From: UBA668 sp041918155 | GTDB taxonomy: Bacteria; Actinomycetota; Acidimicrobiia; Acidimicrobiales; Ilumatobacteraceae | Assembly: GCA_041918155.1 (NCBI GenBank) | Contig: JAYRWH010000041.1 | Coordinates: 1 to 64,000, forward strand | Reading direction: 5' to 3' | DNA: 64,000 nt | Part shown: piece after piece, positions 28,467 to 35,806 of the stretch | Numbering within the stretch: the first letter of the stretch is position 1 | How the letters are laid out: each line of letters starts with the position of its first letter | Made by a program: the position numbers and the translations under genes | Notes under the pieces: generated by a model | Databases searched by the model: none | Told to the model about the DNA's origin: nothing | What the model saw: only the letters and a program-made list of their open reading frames with translations

Positions 28467-29330
28467 ATGTTCAGTATTGGAGAGTTCGCTCGTCTCGGTT
28501 CGGTGTCCGTGCGGATGTTGCGTCACTACGACGCCATCGGCCTGTTGCCGCCAGCGGAGATCGATGAAGCATCGGGGTATCGGCGCTACTCGGCGCTGCA
28601 GCTGCCGAGGTTGCATCGCGTCGTCGCGCTGAAGGAGCTCGGCTTCTCACTCGACGAGGTCGCTTCCATGTTGGGCGCCCTCACGCCCGTTGAGCTTCGT
28701 GAGCTGCTCGAGAAGCGGCGCAGAGAGCTGCAAGCGGAGCTTCAACAACGCTCACGACAGATCGCCGAAGTCGATGGACGTCTCCGACTCATCGAGAAAG
28801 AAGGCGTCATGCCCGACTACGAGGTCAAGATCGAATCGCTCCCGCGCATCAGATTCGCAGCGATCGCGCTGCCCGCGCCAGGGTTCGGCGCCGACATGAT
28901 GACGGAGGCCGTGCTGTCGGCACTGCTGTCGCTCGAGGGTCTGCTCCATGCCGCCGGCATCGAAGCTCAGAGTCCGGTCTTCCAGGTCCACGACGGTGAT
29001 CCCGACGCGGGCACACTGATGACGTACGTCGGTATCGCCGTCGATGACGATGTTTCAGAGGTGCCCGAGCCGGCCCAGTTGTACGAGCTGCCGAGGGTCG
29101 AGCATGCGGCCGTGGTGACCCGCGTCGTTCCGTACCTCACCAACTACAACGACATATACGGCGAACTCGCCACCTGGTTCGAGCCACGGGGCTACAGCCA
29201 TGCCGGGGCCGGCCGCGACCACTATGTCGACCTGTCCGACCTGGCCAACGCTGTGATGCGAACAGAATGGCCGCTGCAGCAGACCGGCGAGGTCCCGCCG
29301 GATACCACACCGACGCGCTGGACCGCCTGA
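28467..29330 (+). CDS. MerR family regulator with effector-binding (GyrI-like) domain
   Basis: A 287-residue regulator. Residues 1-70 form the MerR winged helix (F-S-I-G-E-F-A-R-L-G-S-V-S-V-R-M-L-R-H-Y-D-A-I-G-L-L), followed by a coiled-coil dimer helix (about 75-115, L-L-E-K-R-R-R-E-L-Q-A-E-L) and a C-terminal effector domain of the GyrI/BmrR-type, which binds hydrophobic or cationic drugs. It should twist the 19-bp spacer promoter upstream of its own gene when ligand is bound. No drug pump is adjacent, so the regulon may be only itself or genes elsewhere. Confidence 0.88.
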   Translation: MFSIGEFARLGSVSVRMLRHYDAIGLLPPAEIDEASGYRRYSALQLPRLHRVVALKELGFSLDEVASMLGALTPVELRELLEKRRRELQAELQQRSRQIAEVDGRLRLIEKEGVMPDYEVKIESLPRIRFAAIALPAPGFGADMMTEAVLSALLSLEGLLHAAGIEAQSPVFQVHDGDPDAGTLMTYVGIAVDDDVSEVPEPAQLYELPRVEHAAVVTRVVPYLTNYNDIYGELATWFEPRGYSHAGAGRDHYVDLSDLANAVMRTEWPLQQTGEVPPDTTPTRWTA

Positions 29331-29356
29331 CGTCAGCACGTCAGGCCGTTGCCCGA

Positions 29357-29399
29357 AGTTGGCGTTCAAGTGGCCCCACAGCCCGCCTCAACGCCAACT
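29357..29399. terminator. Inverted repeat between convergent merR and metF genes
   Basis: AGTTGGCGTT and AACGCCAACT are perfect 10-bp arms, 23 bp apart. They lie in the 80-bp gap between the two stop codons. A nearby CTGACGTCAG palindrome (29328-29337) adds a second hairpin. Either could serve as bidirectional termination; neither has a T-run. Confidence 0.4.
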
Positions 29400-29412
29400 C
29401 TGCCGAAGAGGG

Positions 29413-30270
29413 TCAGCGCAGCTTGAGGTTGGCGAAGATCTGGCGGGCGGCCCAGGCGCGGTTGAGCGTGTAGATGTGCAGGCCTGGCGCACCGGCTTCC
29501 AGCAGCCGCGCCGACAGCTCGGTGGCGAGGTCGACACCGATGCGCTCGGCCTCGTCGAGGTCGTCACCGGCCTTGGAGATGGCCTGCACCACCCAGTCGG
29601 GCACTTCCGCACCGCTCATGTGGGCCATGCGCGTCACCTGGGCGATGTTGCTGATCGGCATGATGCCCGGCACGACCGGCTTGTCCGCGCCGAGCGCGGC
29701 CAACTCGTCGACCATGCGCAGGTAGTGGTCGATGTCGAAGAAGAACTGCGTGATCGCGAAGTCGGCCAGCTGCAGCTTGGCCGCCAGGTGACGCCGATCG
29801 GAGTCGCGGTCGGGCGAGCGCGGGTGCAGCTCCGGGTGGGCGGCGACGCCGATGGAGAAGCCGCCGAACTCGCGCACGTCCTCCACCAGTTCACTGGAGT
29901 ACTGGTAGTCGCTGGGTGCCTGCTCGGCCCCGTGGGCAGGCGGGTCACCGCCGAGGGCGAGGATGTTCTCGACGTTCTCGGCCTTGTACGTCATCAGGAT
30001 CTCGCGGATGTCGTCGCGGCTGTGGCCCTGACAGGTGAGATGCGACATCGGGGTGATCGGGGTCTGGCGGCGCACCCAGCTGACGAGGTCGGCCGTCTTC
30101 GTGCGCGTACCGCCGCCGGCGCCGTAGGTGACGCTGACGAAGTCGGGCTGCAGGGCTTCGAGCTCGCCGATCGTGCGGCCGAGGCTCAGCCAGCCGGCTT
30201 CGTGCTTGGGCGGGAAGAACTCGAGCGAATACGTGCGCCCGGCGGCGAGGAGGTCGGAGATGCGTGCCAC
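29413..30270 (-). CDS. metF: Methylenetetrahydrofolate reductase
   Basis: A 285-residue TIM-barrel flavoprotein that reduces 5,10-methylene-THF to 5-methyl-THF for methionine synthesis. The starting S-L-E-F-F-P-P-K motif carries the catalytic Glu; V-T-Y-G-A-G-G, H-L-T-C, N-I-L-A-L-G-G-D-P-P, and F-I-T-Q-F-F-F-D are the FAD/folate motifs in order. The GTG at 30270 places the catalytic segment about 16 residues in, as usual; an in-frame ATG at 30303 is possible but adds an unlikely extension. It is the first gene downstream of purH on the same strand, and both supply one-carbon metabolism. Confidence 0.92.
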   Translation of the reverse strand: MARISDLLAAGRTYSLEFFPPKHEAGWLSLGRTIGELEALQPDFVSVTYGAGGGTRTKTADLVSWVRRQTPITPMSHLTCQGHSRDDIREILMTYKAENVENILALGGDPPAHGAEQAPSDYQYSSELVEDVREFGGFSIGVAAHPELHPRSPDRDSDRRHLAAKLQLADFAITQFFFDIDHYLRMVDELAALGADKPVVPGIMPISNIAQVTRMAHMSGAEVPDWVVQAISKAGDDLDEAERIGVDLATELSARLLEAGAPGLHIYTLNRAWAARQIFANLKLR

Positions 30271-30351
30271 GGTCCTACAAGGATGGCGCGGACAGCCCGC
30301 CAATGCATGCCACGCTGTACGAAATCCACAGCGCGGCCCGATGACGCCCGG

Positions 30352-31857
30352 TCAGTGACGGAAGTGGCGCTCGCCGGTGAACACCATGGCGATGCCGTGC
30401 TCGTCGGCGGCGGCGATCGACTCGGCATCGCGCATGCTGCCGCCGGGCTGGATGATCGCGACGATACCCGCCTCGGCGGCGACCTCGAGGGTGTCGCGGA
30501 ACGGGAAGAAGGCATCGCTCGCACACACACCGCCGGCGGCGCGGCCCGCGGCCCGTGTCGCCGCGATCCGGGCGCTGTCCACCCGGTTCTGCTGGCCGGC
30601 GCCGATGCCGAAGGCCTGGCCGTCCTTGGCGAACAAGATCGCGTTGCTGCTCACCACCGAGCACACTTGCCAGGCGAACTCGAGATCGGCCCACTGCTCG
30701 GGCGTGGGCTCGGCCGCGGTGACGACCTGCCAGCCCGAACGGTCGGGGCTGACTGTGTCGACCTGCTGCACGAGCAGGCCACCGTCGATCGAGCGGATGT
30801 CGAGCGCCGCCGGCGCCGGCGCGCTCGCCGACAGCACGCGCAGGTTCGCCTTCTTGGCGAACACCGCGAGCGCCTCGGGCGCGTACGAGGGGGCAACCAC
30901 GACTTCGGTGAACACCGGTGCGAGCGCCTCGGCCAACGCCCCGGTGCACGGCCGGTTGAGGGCGACGATGCCACCGAACGCGGACACCGGGTCGCACGAG
31001 TTGGCCGCCACGTACGCCTGCTCGATCGCATCGGCAACGGCCACGCCGCAAGGGTTGGCGTGCTTGACGATCACACAGGAGGGCCGGCCGAAGCGTTGGA
31101 CGAGCTTCCATGCCGCTTCGGCGTCGTACAGGTTGAGGTAGCTGAGCTCCTTGCCCTGGTGCTGCACGGCCGAGTCCCACCAACTCGACGCGCCGGCGAA
31201 GCGATAACGGGCGCCCTGCTGGTGCGGGTTCTCGCCGTAGCGCAGCGTCTGGGCTCGGGCGAGCGACAGGTGCAGGCCGATCGGCAGTTCGTCGGTGGAG
31301 TCGGGCGATGGGGCGTCGAACCAGTTCGCAATGGCCGCGTCGTAGGCCGCGATCGTGGCGAACGCGTCGCGGGCCAGGCGCCGGCGGGTGCCAGGCGACA
31401 GCGCCCCGCCGATGGTGATCTCCTCCAGCACGAGCGCGTAGTCCACCGGGTTCACCACGACCCCGACGTGCGCGTGGTTCTTCGCCGCGGCGCGCACCAT
31501 CGCCGGGCCGCCGATGTCGATCAGCTCGATGCTCGGGTTGCTGGTGAACGGGTACAGGTTGACCACGACGAGATCGATTGCCTCGATGCCGTAGGCGACC
31601 ATGTCGGCCTGGTGCTCGGGCTTGGTGGGGTCGGCGAGCAGTCCGCCGTGCACCTTCGGGTGCAGTGTCACCACCCGGTGATCGAGGATCGCGGGCAGGC
31701 CGGTGAGATCAGCGAGGTCGGTGACGTCGATGCCGGCCTCGGCGATCGCCTTCGCCGTGCCGCCGGAGCTGACGATGCGCCACCCGGCCAGCTGCAACCC
31801 GCGGGCGAGATCGACGATCCCGGTCTTGTCGTACACGGAGAGCAGGGCGATCGGCAT
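30352..31857 (-). CDS. purH: Bifunctional AICAR transformylase/IMP cyclohydrolase
   Basis: A 501-residue enzyme performing the last two steps of purine synthesis: formyl transfer to AICAR and ring closure to IMP. The N-terminal cyclohydrolase domain (1-190) starts with S-V-Y-D-K-T-G-I and holds the S-S-G-G-T-A-K and H-P-K-V-H-G-G-L motifs. The transformylase domain (200-501) contains L-R-Y-G-E-N-P-H-Q and the catalytic K-H-A-N-P-C-G. The tail ends in G-E-R-H-F-R-H, the usual conserved C-terminus. The ATG at 31857 has TACATT 6 nt upstream. Upstream and divergent lies the first of two proline-tail membrane proteins. Confidence 0.95.
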   Translation of the reverse strand: MPIALLSVYDKTGIVDLARGLQLAGWRIVSSGGTAKAIAEAGIDVTDLADLTGLPAILDHRVVTLHPKVHGGLLADPTKPEHQADMVAYGIEAIDLVVVNLYPFTSNPSIELIDIGGPAMVRAAAKNHAHVGVVVNPVDYALVLEEITIGGALSPGTRRRLARDAFATIAAYDAAIANWFDAPSPDSTDELPIGLHLSLARAQTLRYGENPHQQGARYRFAGASSWWDSAVQHQGKELSYLNLYDAEAAWKLVQRFGRPSCVIVKHANPCGVAVADAIEQAYVAANSCDPVSAFGGIVALNRPCTGALAEALAPVFTEVVVAPSYAPEALAVFAKKANLRVLSASAPAPAALDIRSIDGGLLVQQVDTVSPDRSGWQVVTAAEPTPEQWADLEFAWQVCSVVSSNAILFAKDGQAFGIGAGQQNRVDSARIAATRAAGRAAGGVCASDAFFPFRDTLEVAAEAGIVAIIQPGGSMRDAESIAAADEHGIAMVFTGERHFRH

Positions 31858-31863
31858 GCACCG

Positions 31864-31869
31864 AATGTA
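31864..31869 (-). promoter_or_regulatory. Leaderless -10 element of purH
   Basis: TACATT on the minus strand, 6 nt before the ATG at 31857. Confidence 0.45.
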
Positions 31870-31905
31870 GGGGACCGCGGGCAGTGATCGCTCGTGGGTT
31901 AACAA

Positions 31906-31919
31906 GGTGTACGTTTCGC
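31906..31919 (+). promoter_or_regulatory. Shared promoter element of twin membrane genes, copy 1
   Basis: GGTGTACGTTTCGC, with TACGTT as likely -10. An almost identical 14-mer (one mismatch) precedes the next paralogue at 32528. A canonical AGGAGG lies 6 nt before the ATG at 31959, so unlike most neighbours this message has a leader. Confidence 0.5.
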
Positions 31920-31958
31920 GTTGGAGCACTTACGCGTCCCTGCTCCAGGAGGTATCCC

Positions 31959-32489
31959 ATGGGCAAGAAGATCTCCGTCGCCAACCTGGTGGCGACCGCC
32001 GGCGGCATCGTGTGCGTGCTGTTCTCGTTCTTCGGCTTTTATGACTTCGGTGGCGACAGCCGTTCGGCATGGAGCACCGACATCGGCGCGTTCGTCACCA
32101 CGATCCCCGCCATCCTCGCCATCGTGTTGGTGGCCTGGTCGCTGTGCGAGCTGTTCGGCGTGAAGCTGCCCGCCGACGTGCTGACGTTCAGCAGCAACCA
32201 GTTGAAGGCAACCTGGGGCATCTCCGCCCTCGGCATCATGATCGCTCACCTCACCCCCGACTTCCCGTGGGACAAGGGCATCGGCTTCTGGTTCATGCTC
32301 ATCGGATCGGCCGCGATGGCCGCCGGATCGGTGATGGCCTTGCTCGGCAAGGGAACCGATCTCATCAGCCTGGGTGGCGGCCCCAAGCCCGCCGCAGCGC
32401 CCATGCCGCAGCAGCCGTACGGCATGGCCCCGCCGCCCCCGCCGCCGGGCATGGTGCCGCCTCCTCCTCCTCCGCCGCCGGCCGGCTGA
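31959..32489 (+). CDS. Small membrane protein with proline-rich tail (paralogue 1)
   Basis: A 176-residue protein with four predicted membrane helices (about residues 7-28, 46-68, 90-110 and 113-140) and a C-terminal tail of proline runs and Met (P-P-P-P-P-P-G-M-V-P, then eight prolines, A-G). I do not recognise the family. It has a strong Shine-Dalgarno. The next gene has the same layout: membrane bundle, then G-G-G plus proline runs ending in G. The tail is probably cytoplasmic or surface-exposed and may bind another protein. The two genes share a promoter motif and look like a duplication with low sequence identity. An actinobacterial cell-envelope role is a guess. Confidence 0.7.
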   Translation: MGKKISVANLVATAGGIVCVLFSFFGFYDFGGDSRSAWSTDIGAFVTTIPAILAIVLVAWSLCELFGVKLPADVLTFSSNQLKATWGISALGIMIAHLTPDFPWDKGIGFWFMLIGSAAMAAGSVMALLGKGTDLISLGGGPKPAAAPMPQQPYGMAPPPPPPGMVPPPPPPPPAG

Positions 32490-32527
32490 CCAGCGGTGGT
32501 CCATATGCGCGGACCCCATCCGGAGAG

Positions 32528-32541
32528 GGTGTACGGTTCGC
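32528..32541 (+). promoter_or_regulatory. Shared promoter element of twin membrane genes, copy 2
   Basis: GGTGTACGGTTCGC, one mismatch from the copy at 31906. Its -10 TACGGT and the GGGAGG Shine-Dalgarno at 32572 serve the gene at 32584, so the second paralogue can be expressed on its own. Confidence 0.5.
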
Positions 32542-32583
32542 TCCGCTGGATCAGATTCCGACAAACCATCCGGGAGGCATTCC

Positions 32584-33144
32584 GTGGATCTCAGTAAAAT
32601 CAGCAAGGGTGGCCAGATCTTCGCCGCTGCGTCGATCGTCTTCTTCGTCTCCACATTCCTCGAGTGGTACGGCGCCGAAGTCCAGGGTGTCGACATCCCC
32701 GGTGCCACCGCCAACGCTTGGGACGCGGGCTTCTTGTGGGGTTCGCTGTGGGGGTTGCTCCTCATCGCCGGTGCCGTACTGCTGGTACTGCCTGCCTTTG
32801 GAGTGAAAGCACCGAAGATCCCGACCATCAGCTTCTTGGCCGTCGCCGCGCTGGCGACGCTGTTCGCACTGCTCAAGCTGGTCATCGGTGAGGACGACAT
32901 CACGTACTTCGGCAGCCCGACCATCGAGGTCAACGCGAGCTTCGGCCTGTATCTGTCCATCATCGCCGCGGCGGCCGCCACCTTCGGTGGATTCTTGATG
33001 TTCAAGGAGTCCGGTGGCGATCTCAGCGACCTCAAGGACATGAACAAGATCAAGGGCCAGTTCAGTGGCTCGGCCGGTGGCGGCACCCCGCCCCCGCCGC
33101 CGCCCCCCGGCATGACCCCGCCGCCTCCGCCGCCCGTCGGCTGA
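32584..33144 (+). CDS. Small membrane protein with proline-rich tail (paralogue 2)
   Basis: A 186-residue protein with four predicted membrane helices and a C-terminal tail of G-G-G, seven prolines, G-M-T and six prolines before V-G. The tail is the same design as in the preceding gene, while the membrane part is only weakly alike. The GTG start at 32584 has GGGAGG 6 nt upstream, and the next in-frame alternatives have no site. A strong terminator follows. No function is known. The conserved loop E-W-Y-G-A-E before the second helix and the acidic D-L-S-D-L-K-D-M-N segment before the tail are distinctive. Confidence 0.7.
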   Translation: MDLSKISKGGQIFAAASIVFFVSTFLEWYGAEVQGVDIPGATANAWDAGFLWGSLWGLLLIAGAVLLVLPAFGVKAPKIPTISFLAVAALATLFALLKLVIGEDDITYFGSPTIEVNASFGLYLSIIAAAAATFGGFLMFKESGGDLSDLKDMNKIKGQFSGSAGGGTPPPPPPPGMTPPPPPPVG

Positions 33145-33168
33145 GCGCAGCGTCACACCGACAACTCG

Positions 33169-33196
33169 AAGGGCCCCCGCTCCGGCGGGGGCCCTT
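33169..33196 (+). terminator. Rho-independent terminator after the twin membrane genes
   Basis: A 12-bp perfect stem, AAGGGCCCCCGC with its complement, round a TCCG loop and ending in TTT. It closes the transcription unit of the two paralogues. Confidence 0.8.
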
Positions 33197-33247
33197 TCGC
33201 GTGTGCACTACCGTCGCGACCGGGACAGCATGCCGAGGAGGACGTCG

Positions 33248-33763
33248 ATGGGATTGCTGAAGAAGGTCGTGAAATTCGCCGACGCCGCGTCGGGGCTGCA
33301 CATCATTCCAGGACCGGATCCCACTGCCGGCTGCGACATCCGTTGCGATGCACGGGTGGTGGCGGTTGCCGATCTTCCCGCCGACGGTGGCCCCGACGAG
33401 TTCGATCAGCAGGTGTCGCTGATCCGCCTCATCACCGAGCGCCCTGACGGCGAGCACGAGGTGTGCGTGCGCCAAGACATCCCGCCTGGGGTGCAGGCAA
33501 CGTTCGTGCCCGGCGGCCGCGTTCCGGTGAAGGCCCACCCCCTCGAGCGCGGCCGGGCGTTCGTGATGTGGGGCAACGGACCGAACGGCTCGTCGCTGGT
33601 CGAGCGCAGCCTGTTGCGCTGGCCAGAACCGGACCGCTGGCCGCAGCCGGATCGGATCGAGGTGTATCGCAAGGAGAGCGGCGCGACGACGAGCTCGCTC
33701 GATGGCGCGCCGAGCGCACACCCATGCTCGCTCAGCTCGCGGGCGCGCAGCCGACGAGCATGA
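33248..33763 (+). CDS. Unknown protein, C-terminus apparently frameshifted
   Basis: A 171-residue reading frame that I cannot assign. It starts at an ATG with AGGAGG 6 nt upstream and reads as a normal soluble protein until about residue 150 (K-E-S-G-A-T-T-S-S-L), after which the composition becomes Ser/Ala/Arg-rich and ends in R-A-R-S-R-R-A. The +1 frame from about 33690 reads D-D-E-L-A-R-W-R-A-E-R-T-P-M-L-A-Q-L and runs on to 33993 as convincing protein. One missing base near 33675-33690 would join them into a single protein of about 248 residues. Either a frameshift or two coupled genes (ATGA overlap at 33760) fits. Confidence 0.55.
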   Translation: MGLLKKVVKFADAASGLHIIPGPDPTAGCDIRCDARVVAVADLPADGGPDEFDQQVSLIRLITERPDGEHEVCVRQDIPPGVQATFVPGGRVPVKAHPLERGRAFVMWGNGPNGSSLVERSLLRWPEPDRWPQPDRIEVYRKESGATTSSLDGAPSAHPCSLSSRARSRRA

Positions 33764-33993
33764 AGATGAACGGCCGCGTCGTGTACCGCATCGATCTGCA
33801 GACCCCTCAGGGTCCAGTGACGCTGAAGCGCCAGATCCCCCAACTCGCGCTCGCCCGGCTGATGTTCATGTTCAGCGCGTGGCGGGTAGGCGCTCCGATC
33901 GTCGTGCTCGTCGGACGCGGCGGCAAGGACCAGGACATCGACTGGGAGGCCACTATCGCCCGCCCGGAGAACTGGCTCGGCGGACAGATGTAA
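33760..33993 (+). CDS. C-terminal part of the preceding protein, or a small coupled gene
   Basis: A 77-residue frame starting at an ATG that overlaps the TGA of the previous gene. The sequence is well-behaved protein (M-N-G-R-V-V-Y-R-I-D-L-Q-T-P-Q-G-P-V-T-L-K-R, then F-S-A-W-R-V-G-A-P-I-V-V-L-V-G-R-G-G-K-D-Q-D-I-D-W-E). The same frame stays open upstream of the ATG with natural protein composition back to about 33690, which argues that it is the true continuation of the gene at 33248, joined in the ancestral sequence. It is not recognised. Confidence 0.5.
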   Translation: MKMNGRVVYRIDLQTPQGPVTLKRQIPQLALARLMFMFSAWRVGAPIVVLVGRGGKDQDIDWEATIARPENWLGGQM

Positions 33994-34023
33994 GGACGTG
34001 CCGTTCGATATTCGGAAACCCAG

Positions 34024-34039
34024 TCGAACCGTTGTTCGA
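34024..34039. promoter_or_regulatory. Perfect LexA/SOS box before the ABC exporter
   Basis: TCGAAC-CGTT-GTTCGA matches exactly the mycobacterial/Gram-positive SOS box TCGAAC-N4-GTTCGA. It touches the -10 box TAGTGT at 34040-34045 and so covers the core promoter of the exporter operon, where LexA would repress. A further GTTCGATATTCG half-site lies at 34003. Confidence 0.7.
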
Positions 34040-34045
34040 TAGTGT
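34040..34045 (+). promoter_or_regulatory. Leaderless -10 element of the ABC exporter operon
   Basis: TAGTGT ends 8 nt before the ATG at 34054 and abuts the LexA-type box. Confidence 0.45.
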
Positions 34046-34053
34046 GCGCGGTG

Positions 34054-35007
34054 ATGTCCGCCCCGTCCGATCCGTCAACAGCATCCGAACCGCTCATCGC
34101 CGCCCGACAGCTCGTCAAGCGATTCGGGGAGTTCACCGCCGTCGACGGCATTGATGTCGAGGTGCGCCGCGGTGAGGCATTCGGCTTCCTCGGCCCGAAC
34201 GGCGCGGGCAAGAGCAGCACGATGCGCATGATCGGCTGCGTCTCCCCCGCCAGCAGCGGCAGTCTGCGCGTGTTCGGCCTCGATGCGACCACGCACGGCG
34301 CCCAGATCCGCGGCCGCATCGGCGTCGTGCCCCAGCTCGACACGCTCGACACCGAGCTGACGGTGAAGGAGAACTTGTGGCTGTACGGACGCTTCTTCGA
34401 CATCCCCCGGGCCGAGGCCAAGCGCCGCGCCACCGAGCTGCTCGAATTCGCCCAGCTCACCGACCGCGCCGACAGCATCGTCGACAACCTCAGCGGCGGC
34501 ATGAAGCGGCGGCTCTCCATCGCCCGCTCACTCATCAACGAGCCCGAGCTGCTTCTGCTCGACGAGCCCACGACCGGGCTCGATCCGCAGGCCCGCCATG
34601 TGTTGTGGGATCGCCTCTACCGGCTGAAGCAGCAGGGCGTCACGCTGGTCCTCACCACCCACTACATGGACGAGGCCGAGCAGTTGTGCGACCGGCTGGT
34701 GGTGATGGATCAGGGGCGCATCGTCGCCGATGGTTCGCCGCGGGAGCTGATCGACCGCTACTCCACGCGCGAGGTGCTCGAGCTGCGCTTCCCGGCGGGC
34801 GAGAACGAGGCCGCCGCGCCGCAGCTGGGCGGTATCGGCGAGCGCCAGGAGCTACTTCCCGACCGGGTGCTCATCTACGCCGCCGACGGCGAAGCCGCGC
34901 TCACCGAGGCTCACGGCCGCGGTCTCACGCCGGAGAGCGCGCTCGTGCGCCGCTCCAGCCTGGAAGACGTGTTCTTGTTGCTCACCGGCCGCAGCCTGGC
35001 GGATTGA
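34054..35007 (+). CDS. ABC exporter ATP-binding subunit (DrrA/NodI-like)
   Basis: A 317-residue ATPase with Walker A G-P-N-G-A-G-K-S, signature L-S-G-G-M-K-R-R, Walker B L-L-L-L-D-E-P and H-loop T-T-H-Y, plus a C-terminal extension of about 90 residues. The length and the P-Q-L-D-T-L-D Q-loop match the daunorubicin-resistance and nodulation exporter type. It heads a three-gene operon with two different ABC-2 permeases, so the pump is probably a heterodimer. The ATG at 34054 is chosen for its position after the -10 box. The LexA-type box in front links it to DNA damage; exporting a genotoxic molecule would fit. Confidence 0.9.
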   Translation: MSAPSDPSTASEPLIAARQLVKRFGEFTAVDGIDVEVRRGEAFGFLGPNGAGKSSTMRMIGCVSPASSGSLRVFGLDATTHGAQIRGRIGVVPQLDTLDTELTVKENLWLYGRFFDIPRAEAKRRATELLEFAQLTDRADSIVDNLSGGMKRRLSIARSLINEPELLLLDEPTTGLDPQARHVLWDRLYRLKQQGVTLVLTTHYMDEAEQLCDRLVVMDQGRIVADGSPRELIDRYSTREVLELRFPAGENEAAAPQLGGIGERQELLPDRVLIYAADGEAALTEAHGRGLTPESALVRRSSLEDVFLLLTGRSLAD

Positions 35008-35017
35008 GGGGCACACC

Positions 35018-35806
35018 ATGGCACTCTCCACCCCCGGCCCCCTGCGCGTGGCCACCTGGCATCTCACCCAGTACCGGCGCCTGTGGAAGATGAACCTGAT
35101 GTCGTCGTTCGTGCAGCCGCTGCTGTACATCCTCGGTCTCGGCGTCGGTGTCGGCGCGCTCGTCGATCGCCACACGTCGTCGGGCAACACGCTCGGCGGC
35201 GCGTCGTACGTCGCGTTCGTCGCCCCCGGACTGCTCGTGACGACCGCGATGGCGCTCGCCGCCGGCGAGAGCATGTGGCCGGTGATGGGCGGGCTGAAGT
35301 GGCAGCGCGGCTACCACGGCATCGCGGCCACCTCGCTCGAGGCCCGCGACGTCGTGCTCGGCCACGCGGTCTGGATGGCGGCCCGCTGCGCGCTCGCCAC
35401 CGGCGCCGTCTCCGTCGCCCTCGCGTTGTTCCCCGACACCCGCTCGTGGGGGCTGATCGCCGCCGTGCTCATCTCCACCCTCGTCGGCGTGTCGTTCGCA
35501 ATGCCGATCATGGCCCTCTCCATCGGGTTCGAACTCGATGGCGGGTTCCCCGCGATCCAGCGCTTCGTGATCATCCCTCTGTTCCTGTTCGGCGGCGCGT
35601 TCTACCCGCTGTCGCAGCTGCCGGTCGGTGTGCAGTGGGTCGCCAAGATCGCCCCGCTGTGGCACGGCGTGGTGGTCGCCCGCGAGTTCACCACCGGCTC
35701 GGTGGACTGGGTAGGAGCGGCCGGGCACCTCGGGTACGCCGCAGCCTGGATCGTGGTCGGCACATGGTTCGCCATCCGCCGCCTGCGCCGGAAGTTGTAC
35801 CCATGA
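35018..35806 (+). CDS. ABC exporter permease 1 (ABC-2 type)
   Basis: A 262-residue ABC-2 permease with six membrane helices. Its N-terminal amphipathic segment (W-H-L-T-Q-Y-R-R-L-W-K-M-N) precedes the first helix, as in DrrB/NodJ proteins, and G-G-A-F-Y-P-L-S-Q-L-P lies in the conserved loop before the last helix. It follows the ATPase by 10 nt and ends in an ATGA overlap with the second permease. It probably forms one half of the pore. Confidence 0.88.
   Translation: MALSTPGPLRVATWHLTQYRRLWKMNLMSSFVQPLLYILGLGVGVGALVDRHTSSGNTLGGASYVAFVAPGLLVTTAMALAAGESMWPVMGGLKWQRGYHGIAATSLEARDVVLGHAVWMAARCALATGAVSVALALFPDTRSWGLIAAVLISTLVGVSFAMPIMALSIGFELDGGFPAIQRFVIIPLFLFGGAFYPLSQLPVGVQWVAKIAPLWHGVVVAREFTTGSVDWVGAAGHLGYAAAWIVVGTWFAIRRLRRKLYP

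Noticed and set aside
34003..34014. Second full SOS box upstream of the exporter
   Set aside because: GTTCGATATTCG has only one good half-site; the spacing does not fit the consensus.
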